DNA of 64,000 bases from an uncultured Clostridia bacterium (GTDB lineage Bacteria; Bacillota; Clostridia; Christensenellales; Borkfalkiaceae). Every line of letters begins with the position of its first letter. Position 1 is the first letter of the stretch. The DNA lies in NCBI GenBank assembly GCA_947629095.1, contig CANRCK010000001.1, forward strand, positions 240,191 to 304,190, written 5' to 3'. Below the pieces are notes generated by a model, which was not told the origin of the DNA, did no database searches, and worked only from the letters and a program-made list of their open reading frames with translations. The position numbers and the translations under genes were made by a program. Positions 1-8,544 of this stretch are shown one piece after another.

Positions 1-250
1 AGCAAAAGTGATTTTTGAAACCGTCGTCAAGCGATTTCATTTCCACGAACGACACCTTTATATTGTCGTCAATATTGTTGCGTGGATTCAGAATTACCAA
101 GTTATCCAGCCTTGCCCAAGCCCAAGAATCGGGGATTTCAAAGGGCAAAATATCCGTAATGTTTTTGACTTCGCCGCCCACCTTCTCATAATAGCAGTTA
201 GGGTGAATATATAAATGCGCTTCGCTACCGAGAAACCGCCGAAAATAGTA
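1..250 (-). pseudogene. Partial type I restriction specificity (hsdS') cassette, cut by window edge
   Basis: Read on the minus strand, this stretch encodes part of a target-recognition domain of a type I specificity subunit. It contains NCYYEKVGGEVKNITD followed by PFEIPDSWAWARL, which parallels the two recognition-domain entry points of the full hsdS at 1124-2695 (HYEKIGGEVKDITDE and CYYEHIDG). No N-terminal conserved block or start codon with a ribosome binding site precedes it, so it looks like a silent or 5'-truncated cassette that continues left of the window. It has the same orientation as the active hsdS and is separated from it by the tyrosine recombinase gene. Such spare cassettes are typical of type I systems whose specificity is shuffled by recombination. 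Family assignment is firm; the silent status is inferred. Confidence 0.75.
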
Positions 251-271
251 AAATATTTGTATTACTATTTT
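242..271. promoter_or_regulatory. Perfect 10-bp inverted repeat just upstream of the recombinase gene
   Basis: Arms AAAATAGTAA (242-251) and TTACTATTTT (262-271) are perfect complements around a 10-nt spacer. The right arm ends two bases before the AGGAGG ribosome binding site (273-278) of the recombinase. It could be an autoregulatory operator, a leader hairpin, or a recombinase core site (two inverted arms flanking a short spacer). Confidence 0.5.
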
Positions 272-287
272 TAGGAGGTTTAACGAT

Positions 288-1091
288 ATGTTAGACGAAT
301 TCGAGAAACATTTGCGGCGGGAGAATCTGTCGCAAAACACCATTTCCGCCTATTTGCTGACCGTGCGTATGTACAAGCAACTTTCGGGCGAAATAACAAA
401 GGCGAACCTTTTGGCGTTCAAAGGTTACCTCATGGAGACTTACAAACCCAAAACGGTCAATCTACGGATACAGGCGATCAACAAGTATCTCGACTTTATC
501 AAAAAGCCAAACTTGCGGCTGTCGCCCGTAAAGATCCAGCAGAAAAACTTTTTGGAGAATGTGATCAGCGACGCCGATTACAAATTTCTGAAAAACCGAC
601 TCAAAAGGGACGGCAATATGGAATGGTATTTTGTCGTCCGCTACCTTGCGGCGACGGGCGCACGCGTGAGTGAACTCATTCAAATCAAAGTCGAGCACGT
701 CTTTAACGGATACTTCGACTTGTATTCCAAGGGAGGAAAACTCCGTCGGCTTTACATACCGAAAACGCTGAAAACCGAAACGGAAGCATGGCTAAATGAG
801 AAAGGAATCACGAGCGGATACCTATTTTTGAATCGCTTCGGCGAACGCATTACCGTGCGCGGGATCGCCCAGCAACTCAAAAATTATGCCGCCAAGTACG
901 GTTTGAATCCCAAAGTTGTCTATCCGCATTCGTTCCGGCATCGGTTTGCCAAAAACTTTTTGGAGAAGTATAACGACATTTCCCTGCTTGCCGACCTTAT
1001 GGGGCACGAGAGTATTGAAACGACGCGAATTTACCTACGCAAGACCGCCAGCGAACAGCAGGAGATCGTAGACAAAATCGTTACATGGTAA
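288..1091 (+). CDS. Tyrosine recombinase (integrase/Xer-like), linked to hsdS
   Basis: A 267-residue site-specific tyrosine recombinase. An N-terminal SAM-like core-binding domain (about residues 1-85) is followed by the catalytic domain. Catalytic residues visible in order are the Arg of GARVSELI, the Lys of SKGGKLRR, the HSFRH box, the His of LMGHES and the Tyr of RIYLRK. A strong AGGAGG site lies 9 nt before the ATG. The gene sits between the active hsdS (convergent) and a partial hsdS cassette, the standard position of recombinases that shuffle type I specificity genes in Firmicutes. Length is on the short side, as in hsdS-linked recombinases. Family call is secure; a role in hsdS switching is inferred from position. 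Confidence 0.92.
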   Translation: MLDEFEKHLRRENLSQNTISAYLLTVRMYKQLSGEITKANLLAFKGYLMETYKPKTVNLRIQAINKYLDFIKKPNLRLSPVKIQQKNFLENVISDADYKFLKNRLKRDGNMEWYFVVRYLAATGARVSELIQIKVEHVFNGYFDLYSKGGKLRRLYIPKTLKTETEAWLNEKGITSGYLFLNRFGERITVRGIAQQLKNYAAKYGLNPKVVYPHSFRHRFAKNFLEKYNDISLLADLMGHESIETTRIYLRKTASEQQEIVDKIVTW

Positions 1092-1094
1092 AGC

Positions 1095-1119
1095 AAACCC
1101 CCTCGTTTTCGAGGGGTTT
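1095..1119. terminator. Bidirectional rho-independent terminator between recombinase and hsdS
   Basis: A stem of AAACCCCCTCG (1095-1105) against CGAGGGGTTT (1110-1119) with a TTTT loop, with T/A runs on both sides. It lies 4 bp after the recombinase stop and 5 bp from the hsdS stop, so it can serve both convergent genes. Confidence 0.85.
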
Positions 1120-1123
1120 TCGA

Positions 1124-2695
1124 TTATAAATTCGCAAAGATTTCATTTATCTTATCGACGATCCGTTGTTGCTCCGCCAGCGGCGGTAGCGGCAGTATCA
1201 TTTTTGATAACGTTTGCCCATTGCAATTTGGTTGAGCGGTTGCAATTGTACCGTCGCGCAATTGTACCCAATATAATGGACTTTCCATAAAATATTTTAA
1301 GTATTGAGAGGATAATCTATCGCTATAACGGGTCCTAATCAGATACCCTGCATAAATTGCTTCTTCCGAAACATTTTTTACGAGATACGATTTTCCTACC
1401 GTGCCGCCCGTCCGCGCAAAGAGTATATCGTTTTCTTTAAGGCGATAAGTTTCTATTTCATCTTCGTCAATATCACAAAACGGAACATGGCTCCAATCAA
1501 CTTCATTATCATGAATATCGCTAATTCGCACCATTTTTATTCGACCGCTCACTTTTGCAGGCGCATTATACCCGTACTGAATTGAGTCGGAGAGATTGCC
1601 CCAACGTACCCATTCCCAACAATCGGGCAAGTCAAACGGAACTTCAACGGGCTTATCTTCGGCTACGCCGTCAATGTGTTCGTAATAGCAGTTATCATCA
1701 CCTTTGTAGATGAAACTATCGACGTATTTTTTGCCGAGTTTGGCTTTCTTTTCGGCACGGATTTTTTCAAGCAAAACGCTTGCCGGCTCGTCGGTCGGTT
1801 CCTGCGGGACAAGTTTGCCTTGTATCGCATATTGCAGGATAGACTTTTTGAGCTTGTCGTAAATCTCGCCGTCGAGCTTGCTTTTCTCTTGCTCCAATTT
1901 ATCGTACTCCGCGATCAACGGTTCGTACTTTTCAATCTCGGCGACGATCCGTTCTTGCTCCGCCAGCGGGGGTATGGGTATGAGCAATCGAATTAAGCGT
2001 TCCTTACCTATGTTATAAAACGCTTGACCAGATTTTTTTGTTATTGACTTAATTTGCGAATTCAAATACGGACTTTGAAGAGCATATAAGAGAAACTTTC
2101 CCAATATATCGTTACTATAAAACGGGCGGCAGATAAAGACAAAACCGCCGGCACTTACGTTATCATAGTCTTTTTCGATTATAGCAATTTTGCCTACGTT
2201 TTCTAAACTTGTTACAGCAGGGGTAATCAAATCGTTTTTTCTTAACATAATGTTTTCGGCAATTAGGCTGTAATCGATAAAAATATCATTATCATAAAAC
2301 TTATAGCCGTTATCGGATATATTGCCGCCGCGCAAAATTCGTATTTTTGTTTTGTCGTTACTTGCTTGGTCCTTTTTGAACGAGGCTCCTGTTTGGCATG
2401 ATAATAGAGAACCGAGACGAGCGACAGTCCAACCGTCAGGCAAATCAATGTCGATTTCGTCGGTAATGTCCTTGACTTCGCCCCCAATCTTCTCATAATG
2501 GCGATTATCATCACCCTTAAAAATGACGGAATTGCTTTTATCTTTCTTGATTTTCCCTTCTTTGATAAGGCGCTGTTTTTCGGCACGGATCCTTTCGAGC
2601 AAAACAGAAGCCGGCTCGTCGCCGGGGTTTTGCGGAACGAGCTTGCCTTGAATCGCCATTTGAAGAATGGATTTGCGTAGTTGTTCAGCTTTCAT
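1124..2695 (-). CDS. hsdS: Type I restriction enzyme specificity subunit HsdS
   Basis: A 523-residue DNA-sequence-recognition subunit of a type I restriction-modification complex. It has the usual two-fold layout. Conserved block KSILQMAIQGKLVPQ (from residue 9) leads into the first target-recognition domain (roughly 80-235), closed by PIPPLAEQERIVAEI. A helical spacer and a second KSILQYAIQGKLVPQ block follow, then the second recognition domain (roughly 345-500), closed by LPLPPLAEQQRIVDKI. Each half determines one half-site of the methylated sequence. The start overlaps the end of hsdM by 11 bp, indicating translational coupling. The duplicated internal blocks, and their partial copy at 1-250, are potential recombination substrates for the adjacent recombinase. 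Confidence 0.95.
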   Translation of the reverse strand: MKAEQLRKSILQMAIQGKLVPQNPGDEPASVLLERIRAEKQRLIKEGKIKKDKSNSVIFKGDDNRHYEKIGGEVKDITDEIDIDLPDGWTVARLGSLLSCQTGASFKKDQASNDKTKIRILRGGNISDNGYKFYDNDIFIDYSLIAENIMLRKNDLITPAVTSLENVGKIAIIEKDYDNVSAGGFVFICRPFYSNDILGKFLLYALQSPYLNSQIKSITKKSGQAFYNIGKERLIRLLIPIPPLAEQERIVAEIEKYEPLIAEYDKLEQEKSKLDGEIYDKLKKSILQYAIQGKLVPQEPTDEPASVLLEKIRAEKKAKLGKKYVDSFIYKGDDNCYYEHIDGVAEDKPVEVPFDLPDCWEWVRWGNLSDSIQYGYNAPAKVSGRIKMVRISDIHDNEVDWSHVPFCDIDEDEIETYRLKENDILFARTGGTVGKSYLVKNVSEEAIYAGYLIRTRYSDRLSSQYLKYFMESPLYWVQLRDGTIATAQPNCNGQTLSKMILPLPPLAEQQRIVDKINEIFANL

Positions 2696-4202
2696 CTTTC
2701 TCTCCCAACAGCGCCATAATTTCGCCGAGAACGCGGTCGATATTTGCGTCTAAACTTGCGCGCTTCCCCCTGTATTCCTTGATAAGGTCCTGCGGGGGAA
2801 GAATTTCTTCCTCTCTGTGAGGATAACCACACAAATCGATATTGTAATTCAAAGCCTCAATCTCTTGAACGGTATATTTCTTTGCCTTCGGGAATTCGTC
2901 AACAATCATTTCTTCCCGGTTATTCCACCAATCAATCACAGGCTGAAAATGTTCGGACTGCATCGGCTTGGTCTTGGAGAAATGCTTGTACCCTTCGGGC
3001 ATATCTAAACGATAAAACCATGTTTCCGTTGTCGTCTTTGTTTTATCGAAAAACAGGATATTCGTCGTAATGGGAGTATACGGCGCAAATACGCTACCCG
3101 GCATTCGGATTACCGTATGTAAATTACACTCGGTGAGCAGTTTCTTTTTGATTGCAACTTTTGCATTATCGGTGCCGAACAAGAAACCATCGGGAAGAAT
3201 AACTGCGGCTCTGCCGTTTTGTTTCAGACGATACATAATCACCGACATAAACAGGTCTGCAGTTTCGCTGCTTGCCAAATCGGACGGGAAGTGATTTTTT
3301 ACGTCAGCTTTTTCGCTCCCGCCATACGGAGGATTCATCAGAACAACGTCAAACTGATCTTTTTCGGTATAATCCAAAACATTATGAAGTAAAGAATTAT
3401 CATGGTAAATCCGCGGCATATCTACGTCATGCAACAGCATATTGGTTACGCAAAGAATATATGGGAACTGTTTTTTCTCGACGCCATAAATGGAATTATA
3501 GATTTTCTCCACATCATCCGTGCTCTTCTTCTTTGTCTCCAATTCTTTCAGCCAACTTACCAAAAATCCGCCCGTGCCGCAAGCAAAGTCCGCGCAATGT
3601 TCGCCAATCTGCGGATTGATCATCTTTGCCATGAAATCCGTGACGGCGCGCGGCGTATAAAATTCGCCTGCCGAGCCTGCGCTTTGTAATTCACGCAGAA
3701 TGGTTTCGTAAATTTCTCCGAAAGCATGACTTTCTTCGTAATCACTTAAATCCAAATCATCGATTACATTGATAACCTGACGGAGAAGCACGCCGTCCTT
3801 CATATAGGTATTTGCATCTCTAAACGTTGTTTGGACGATCGCTTTTTTAATGGGCGTTGTCGGATCGACTTGAATACCGCCTATCAGCACATTTACGTTC
3901 GGATCTTTAATATCGTTGCCTTTCAGAACGGGAAAAAGCGTATTGTTGACAAAATTCAGAAGAGCCTCTCCCGTCATGCCTTTTCCGACTTCTTCATGTG
4001 CCCAATTGCGCCAACGGCAAGTAGTTGGGATAATCGACGTATATTTATCATCCTCAAATTCCCAATCTCTTTCCTTTGTGTCGTACACTTTTAAGAATAA
4101 TAGCCACGCGATTTGCTCAATCCTCTGCGCGTCGCCGTTGATACCCGCATCGTTGCGCATAATATCGCGCAATCTCTTTATAAATCCCGAAATATTACTC
4201 AT
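2685..4202 (-). CDS. hsdM: Type I restriction-modification methyltransferase subunit HsdM
   Basis: A 505-residue N6-adenine DNA methyltransferase. An N-terminal helical HsdM domain (start to about residue 140) is followed by the Rossmann methylase core. The SAM-binding motif is FACGTGG (about residue 209), preceded by GEFYTPRAV. The catalytic motif IV is NPPYGG (about residue 292). With HsdS it methylates host sites, and with HsdR it restricts foreign DNA. Length and motifs are standard. The ATG lies 3 bp after the hsdR stop, and the 3' end overlaps hsdS, so all three subunits are made from one transcript. Confidence 0.96.
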   Translation of the reverse strand: MSNISGFIKRLRDIMRNDAGINGDAQRIEQIAWLLFLKVYDTKERDWEFEDDKYTSIIPTTCRWRNWAHEEVGKGMTGEALLNFVNNTLFPVLKGNDIKDPNVNVLIGGIQVDPTTPIKKAIVQTTFRDANTYMKDGVLLRQVINVIDDLDLSDYEESHAFGEIYETILRELQSAGSAGEFYTPRAVTDFMAKMINPQIGEHCADFACGTGGFLVSWLKELETKKKSTDDVEKIYNSIYGVEKKQFPYILCVTNMLLHDVDMPRIYHDNSLLHNVLDYTEKDQFDVVLMNPPYGGSEKADVKNHFPSDLASSETADLFMSVIMYRLKQNGRAAVILPDGFLFGTDNAKVAIKKKLLTECNLHTVIRMPGSVFAPYTPITTNILFFDKTKTTTETWFYRLDMPEGYKHFSKTKPMQSEHFQPVIDWWNNREEMIVDEFPKAKKYTVQEIEALNYNIDLCGYPHREEEILPPQDLIKEYRGKRASLDANIDRVLGEIMALLGEKDES

Positions 4203-4205
4203 ATG

Positions 4206-6572
4206 TTATGCCGCCTTATAAATTTCTTTTTCAAGTTCCCTGACCGCCCGTATGTAACCTTCTCGGCCACCGAAAAGTTGAGCAATTTTCGCAGGTTTTC
4301 CGAATTTGACAAAAGGGTCAAGTTTCAGAATGTCCATGTCTTCGATTTCATAGATACCGCTATCCGCATATTTTTCAAGCAACGCATCGAGAACTGCGCG
4401 TGCTGCACCGCCGTATTTTGCAAAAATGTTGCGTTTTTTTACGTTTTCAGCACGTTCCCGCCGTGTTAAGGGTTTCTGGTCAAAGGCGATATGGCAAATA
4501 AAATCGTAATCGTCTATATCGCTCATGCCTTCATCCGCTTTAATCTGCTCTAAATCTATTCCGCGTTCAAGAAATAACTCCTGAATTTTTGCTTTTTTCT
4601 CTTCAGACGACCATTGCAAAATAAAGTTACTGAGTGAAGAAAACTCGCTGTAAATATTTGCTTTTGTATAGTCGATGATGCTTTCTTGACGCAATAGTTT
4701 TCCATCTGTATCGTATACCGCAACCATTTTTTGTAAGACAGATACTTTACAACCTCTACTGTCTACGACATATTTGTACTTTGGTTCTGTTGGCGGAGGA
4801 GGCATTATAACGTCATCGCCGTCTGTAGTGTCTTTGGGTTCGATATGATGAAATTCCTCATTCTGTTCAACCGGTCCGTCCCAATCGGGATCTGCAAACA
4901 GCCGAGTAACGCCGCGGAAATCCATAATAACGAAATGCGTTTTCCCATCATCCCAACGAAGCCTCGTGCCGCGGCCGATAATTTGCTTAAACTCCGTCAT
5001 AGAACCAATCATTTCGTCAATTACAATCAATTTAGCCATTTTGCAATCGACGCCTGTGGAAAGAAGTTTTGACGTTGTAGCTATCACCGGAAATTTTGCC
5101 GAAACGGAAATAAAATAATCCAACTTATTTTTCCCGTAATCATCGCTACCGGTAATGCGAACAATGTAGTCCGGATCTTTTGCGCACATGTCCGCATTCA
5201 ATTTGGTCAAGGCAATGCGCATACGCTCCGCCGCGTCTTCCGTAGCGCAGAATACGATGGTCTTTGCCATTCTATCAGTTGCTTTGAGATAGTTGGTTAT
5301 CTCGTTTGCAACCATGTCAATCCTATCCTGAATAATGATATTGTAATCATAATCGCTGTTATTATAAATGCGATCTTCAATTTCGTAACCGTAAATATCG
5401 CGCTGGCCTTTACGAGGGCGCCATTCGTCGTCGATATCGGTTTTGATACGTATTACCTTAAACGGCGCAAGAAAACCGTCGTCAATTCCCTCTTTCAAGC
5501 TGTATTTGTAAATCGGATCGCCGAAATAATCGATGTTGGAAATATAACTCGTTTCTTTCGGCGTTGCCGTCATGCCGATTTGGGTTGCCGATGAAAAATA
5601 TTCCAACACTTTACGCCAGCGGCTTTCTTCTTTGGCGCTACCGCGGTGACACTCGTCCACGATAACGAGATCAAAGAAATCTTTATCAAATAGTTGTTTA
5701 TAGTGCGCAAGCGTTTCTTCATCCGTCTCTTCTTCCGTCGCCTTGTTCCCCACCAATTGTTGATAGAGAGAAAAGTAAACTTGGTGCGAAGTGATGGTCG
5801 TTCTATCGTCTTTTGCAAAATTGATTTTATGTATCACCTTTTCAAGGGGTTTAAAATCCCCGTTGATGGTCTGATCGACGAGATTGTTTCGGTCTGCAAG
5901 ATAAAGAATTTTCTGCTTCATACCGCTTTGCAATAAGCGGTAAACAATTTGAAATGCCGTATAGGTTTTTCCCGTTCCGGTTGCCATAACAAGAAGGATA
6001 CGTTGTTGCCCCTTTGCAATCGCTTCTATTGTACGATTAACCGCAACCCGCTGATAATATCTCGGTGGATATGTATTTTGGCTGGTGTAATAGGGTTGAT
6101 TGATAAGAGCATATTCTGTTTTGGATAAACCTTGCCCGCCATTGATTTCTCTTTGATAACGGACAAAAAGTTCTTCGGGAGAAGGAAAATTATCTAACGC
6201 AATTTCCCTCTCAACTCCGGTAAGAAAGTCAAATTCTTGAAAGGCATCGCCGTTAGAACTGTATGCAAACGGCACATCCAACATTTTGGCATAATCTTTT
6301 GCCTGTTGCATCCCGAAAGAAACGCTGTGGTTATTGTCTTTGGCTTCTATAACGGCAATGGGATAATTCTTGTTGAGAAATAGTACATAGTCTGCTTTTT
6401 TCGGAGGCTCACGGCTGACCAAATTGCCACGCAGATTCACTTTACCGTCTGTAAACTGAACCTTGGTCTCCATGGTTATTTTGTCTTTCCAGCCCTTTGC
6501 TAAAATAGCAGGAGTAATATAATTTAACTTAATGTCTTCCTCTGTCATTTGTTTTTTATCGAGTATGCTCAT
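4206..6572 (-). CDS. hsdR: Type I restriction enzyme endonuclease/translocase subunit HsdR
   Basis: A 788-residue restriction and DNA translocation subunit. The N-terminal PD-(D/E)xK nuclease is visible as ADYVLFLN ... VIEAKDNN (about residues 60-80). It is followed by a SF2 helicase motor: Walker A ATGTGKT (about 200), DECHRG box (about 307), GMTATP, and the motif VI region IIGRGTRLRW. The C-terminal part resembles the EcoEI/HsdR_C domain. Length matches the EcoEI-like branch. It is first in the operon hsdR-hsdM-hsdS; this order places the toxic nuclease first, so control at the promoter upstream (6600-6663) matters. No frame disruption is seen, so the system looks functional. Confidence 0.95.
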   Translation of the reverse strand: MSILDKKQMTEEDIKLNYITPAILAKGWKDKITMETKVQFTDGKVNLRGNLVSREPPKKADYVLFLNKNYPIAVIEAKDNNHSVSFGMQQAKDYAKMLDVPFAYSSNGDAFQEFDFLTGVEREIALDNFPSPEELFVRYQREINGGQGLSKTEYALINQPYYTSQNTYPPRYYQRVAVNRTIEAIAKGQQRILLVMATGTGKTYTAFQIVYRLLQSGMKQKILYLADRNNLVDQTINGDFKPLEKVIHKINFAKDDRTTITSHQVYFSLYQQLVGNKATEEETDEETLAHYKQLFDKDFFDLVIVDECHRGSAKEESRWRKVLEYFSSATQIGMTATPKETSYISNIDYFGDPIYKYSLKEGIDDGFLAPFKVIRIKTDIDDEWRPRKGQRDIYGYEIEDRIYNNSDYDYNIIIQDRIDMVANEITNYLKATDRMAKTIVFCATEDAAERMRIALTKLNADMCAKDPDYIVRITGSDDYGKNKLDYFISVSAKFPVIATTSKLLSTGVDCKMAKLIVIDEMIGSMTEFKQIIGRGTRLRWDDGKTHFVIMDFRGVTRLFADPDWDGPVEQNEEFHHIEPKDTTDGDDVIMPPPPTEPKYKYVVDSRGCKVSVLQKMVAVYDTDGKLLRQESIIDYTKANIYSEFSSLSNFILQWSSEEKKAKIQELFLERGIDLEQIKADEGMSDIDDYDFICHIAFDQKPLTRRERAENVKKRNIFAKYGGAARAVLDALLEKYADSGIYEIEDMDILKLDPFVKFGKPAKIAQLFGGREGYIRAVRELEKEIYKAA

Positions 6573-6599
6573 AATTCAACCTTTCATGATTTGTTTATA

Positions 6600-6663
6600 T
6601 TCCGATAATTTCGTATTATCGGAAGTTGGCGAGTATATTATAGCACATTTCCATCCTTCTCAA
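6600..6663 (-). promoter_or_regulatory. Putative hsdRMS promoter with operator-like inverted repeat
   Basis: On the minus strand a perfect TATAAT -10 box (6642-6637) has a -35-like TTGAGA upstream (6663-6658, spacing 15, slightly short). Immediately downstream is a perfect 10-bp inverted repeat, TTCCGATAAT / ATTATCGGAA (6600-6609 and 6615-6624), with a 5-nt centre. Its place just past the predicted start site fits a repressor operator or leader hairpin. The rest of the 6573-6831 gap shows no gene. Confidence 0.5.
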
Positions 6664-6831
6664 CTACCAAAAAGCGGAGATTTTTATTATCCTCGCAGGA
6701 GAATATTCCATTCCGAAAGAAAGTTATTTGTCCTCGTCGTCTATGTTCATGAGGATCATGTCGTCAAGTTCTGCTTTTTTGAAAAAATTTTTTACTCTTT
6801 TTACACCATTTTAATTCTTTTGCCCATCGCT

Positions 6832-8151
6832 TTAATACTCCGTCAGCAAGAAGCCGAGATACAATGGAATGGTGAGGATATTATCGGTCTTGCCGACATT
6901 GTACTGCCCGAGCTTGATGACGCCGGCGACGTGGTATTTTTCGGGATGAGCGAGAATGGTCTTCGCGCTCTTGGTGTTGCCCGTTGTAGCTTTGACTTCC
7001 ACGAGGTAGCACCCGCCCTTGTAGCGCGTCACAAAGTCGATTTCAAGCCCCGAATCTTTGTGATAGTAGTAGAGTTTTCTGCCCATTTTCACAAAAATAT
7101 CGGCAATCAGATTTTCAAAAATTGCCCCCTTGTAACCGTAGAGATTGCCCTGCAAAATATCGTACTGGGTGCCATCCTCGAGCATGCTCACAAACAGCCC
7201 CGTATCGTTCATGTAGACTTTGAAAACGTCCTGCATGGCATTTCCGTCGAGCGGCAGTTCGGGAAGTTCAAGATTATAACAGCGAGAGACGATCCCCGCG
7301 TCCTCGATCCATTGCAGACTACCCGCAAACTTTGCCGCGGTTGCCCCCTTCTTCACTACGGAATATTGAAACTTCTTATTCTCCTTGCTGAGTTGCTTTG
7401 GAATGGACTGGAAGCACTCCCTTATTAGCGGCTTGTCCTTATCGTCGGCATATTTCACCATGTCGTCCTCGTAGGAACGAATAATGTCCCGTTGGAGCGT
7501 TAAGACGGCGTTCATTTGCTTGGTATCCACGAATTTCTGCACCACTTCGGGCATTCCGCCGACGACCGTGTATTGCAGCATGAGTTCCCGCATTTTGTTG
7601 TGCAGAGCCTCATGAACGGGCGTGGCGTTCTCCAAGCATTTTTTTAATGTTTTGATGACCTGCTCCCCGATCCCGTTCGCCCACAAAAATTCCTCGAAGT
7701 CAAGCGGCTTCATCTCAATGAGCGTTTCCGAACCGACGGGAACAGATTTGGGCTGTTTGCCGTAGCCTTTAACGCCGAGCAATGACCCCGTGCCGATGAC
7801 ATCGAACCTGCCGTCCTCTTTGAAGAATTTCAAAGCCGTGCGCGCCTCGGGGCAGTCCTGAATTTCGTCGAGGATAATAATGGTCTCATGCGGCACAAAA
7901 ATCGCCCCGTCGCCGAGAAGCGCCGACATCATGATGATGAGGTCGTTCACTTCCAACGAGCCATTGAAAATGGAAATGTAATTGGGGTTTTTGAGGAAAT
8001 TCAGATAGACGACATGCTTGTAGTTTGCCTCTGCAAATGCTCTGACCGAGAAAGTCTTGCCGCATTGCCGTTGACCCTTGATAATAAGCGGACTTTTGTC
8101 GGGAGTATTTTTCCACTCTTTCAGCACGTTTTCGATCTTTCTTTTTAACAT
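6832..8151 (-). CDS. AAA-family ATPase with DUF4143 C-terminal domain (first copy)
   Basis: A 439-residue protein with an N-terminal P-loop ATPase and a C-terminal DUF4143 domain. Walker A is GQRQCGKT (residues 24-31) and the Walker B-like LDEIQD lies near residue 95. The C-terminal part contains LEIDFVTRY ... CYLVEVKATTG, the EID...VEVK pattern shared with PD-(D/E)xK-type folds. Function in this large prokaryotic family is unknown; members are frequent in accessory and defence neighbourhoods. A ribosome binding site (AAGAGGTG) and a good promoter precede the ATG. It is a separate unit from hsdR. A distinct paralogue lies at 13621-14880, at the other end of the RNase III/helicase block. Confidence 0.88.
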   Translation of the reverse strand: MLKRKIENVLKEWKNTPDKSPLIIKGQRQCGKTFSVRAFAEANYKHVVYLNFLKNPNYISIFNGSLEVNDLIIMMSALLGDGAIFVPHETIIILDEIQDCPEARTALKFFKEDGRFDVIGTGSLLGVKGYGKQPKSVPVGSETLIEMKPLDFEEFLWANGIGEQVIKTLKKCLENATPVHEALHNKMRELMLQYTVVGGMPEVVQKFVDTKQMNAVLTLQRDIIRSYEDDMVKYADDKDKPLIRECFQSIPKQLSKENKKFQYSVVKKGATAAKFAGSLQWIEDAGIVSRCYNLELPELPLDGNAMQDVFKVYMNDTGLFVSMLEDGTQYDILQGNLYGYKGAIFENLIADIFVKMGRKLYYYHKDSGLEIDFVTRYKGGCYLVEVKATTGNTKSAKTILAHPEKYHVAGVIKLGQYNVGKTDNILTIPLYLGFLLTEY

Positions 8152-8183
8152 AATACCGCACCTCTTGGCTTTTTTTCGGTACT

Positions 8184-8212
8184 ATTATAACACAATGCAA
8201 AAACTTTTTCAA
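8184..8212 (-). promoter_or_regulatory. Sigma-A promoter of the DUF4143 ATPase gene
   Basis: On the minus strand: TTGAAA (8212-8207), 17-nt spacer, TATAAT (8189-8184), 32 bp upstream of the ATG at 8151. Confidence 0.75.
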
Positions 8213-8334
8213 AGGAGTTTTAGAAAAATATGAAAACTTTTTAAAACGACTTTTGTCGAAAAGTAAAATTTTTTCGTGAGAGTTCAGTAAGAAAATTCAC
8301 CCCACAAAAAATCCGCCTTCAACGTACAAATCTG

Positions 8335-8363
8335 TTGACACTTTATTTATTATTTGCTATACT
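8335..8363 (+). promoter_or_regulatory. Sigma-A promoter of the leader RNA / RNase III unit
   Basis: TTGACA (8335-8340), 17-nt spacer, TATACT (8358-8363). The predicted transcription start (about 8369-8371) falls on the first base of the long stem of the structured leader, leaving a 5' UTR of about 175 nt before the RNase III ATG. Confidence 0.8.
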
Positions 8364-8369
8364 AATCTT

Positions 8370-8515
8370 GCAAAGGATATATTAACTTACGTTTTATATA
8401 GTTCCGTCAAAGTATCGCGGCTGTGCCGGAAATGTATAAAATTTAATTTAACATATTGTTTGCTTGCGGAATAGAGTGTCGTTTTCTATATGCAAGCTCT
8501 TTTTATATCCTTTGC
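8370..8515 (+). ncRNA. Structured 5' leader RNA closed by a 12-bp terminal stem, upstream of RNase III
   Basis: The predicted transcript begins with GCAAAGGATATA (8370-8381), which is perfectly complementary to TATATCCTTTGC (8504-8515). Between these arms are two further helices. One is TTCCG/CGGAA (8402-8406 with 8427-8431). The other is a longer hairpin, GCTTGC/GCAAGC (8462-8467 with 8492-8497), extended by ATAGA/TCTAT (8471-8475 with 8485-8489). Together they make a three-way-junction-like fold. A self-complementary CGAAAAAA/TTTTTTCG tract (8515-8531) follows and abuts the GGAGG ribosome binding site at 8531-8535. The family is not one I recognise. It could be an autoregulatory RNase III substrate, a riboswitch-like element or an independently acting small RNA. 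The pairings are seen directly; the function is inference. Confidence 0.55.
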
Positions 8516-8544
8516 GAAAAAAATTTTTTCGGAGGATATTTTTT

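Noticed and set aside
6532..7428. 298-residue open frame on the plus strand
   Set aside because: Antisense to the DUF4143 ATPase and hsdR start; no ribosome binding site and no domain-like sequence.
8370..8515. Retron-type RNA, because of the terminal inverted repeats
   Set aside because: No reverse transcriptase is nearby; the next gene is an RNase III.
8464..8544. Upstream extension of the RNase III start
   Set aside because: It lies inside the leader hairpin and has no ribosome binding site, while GGAGG precedes the ATG at 8545.
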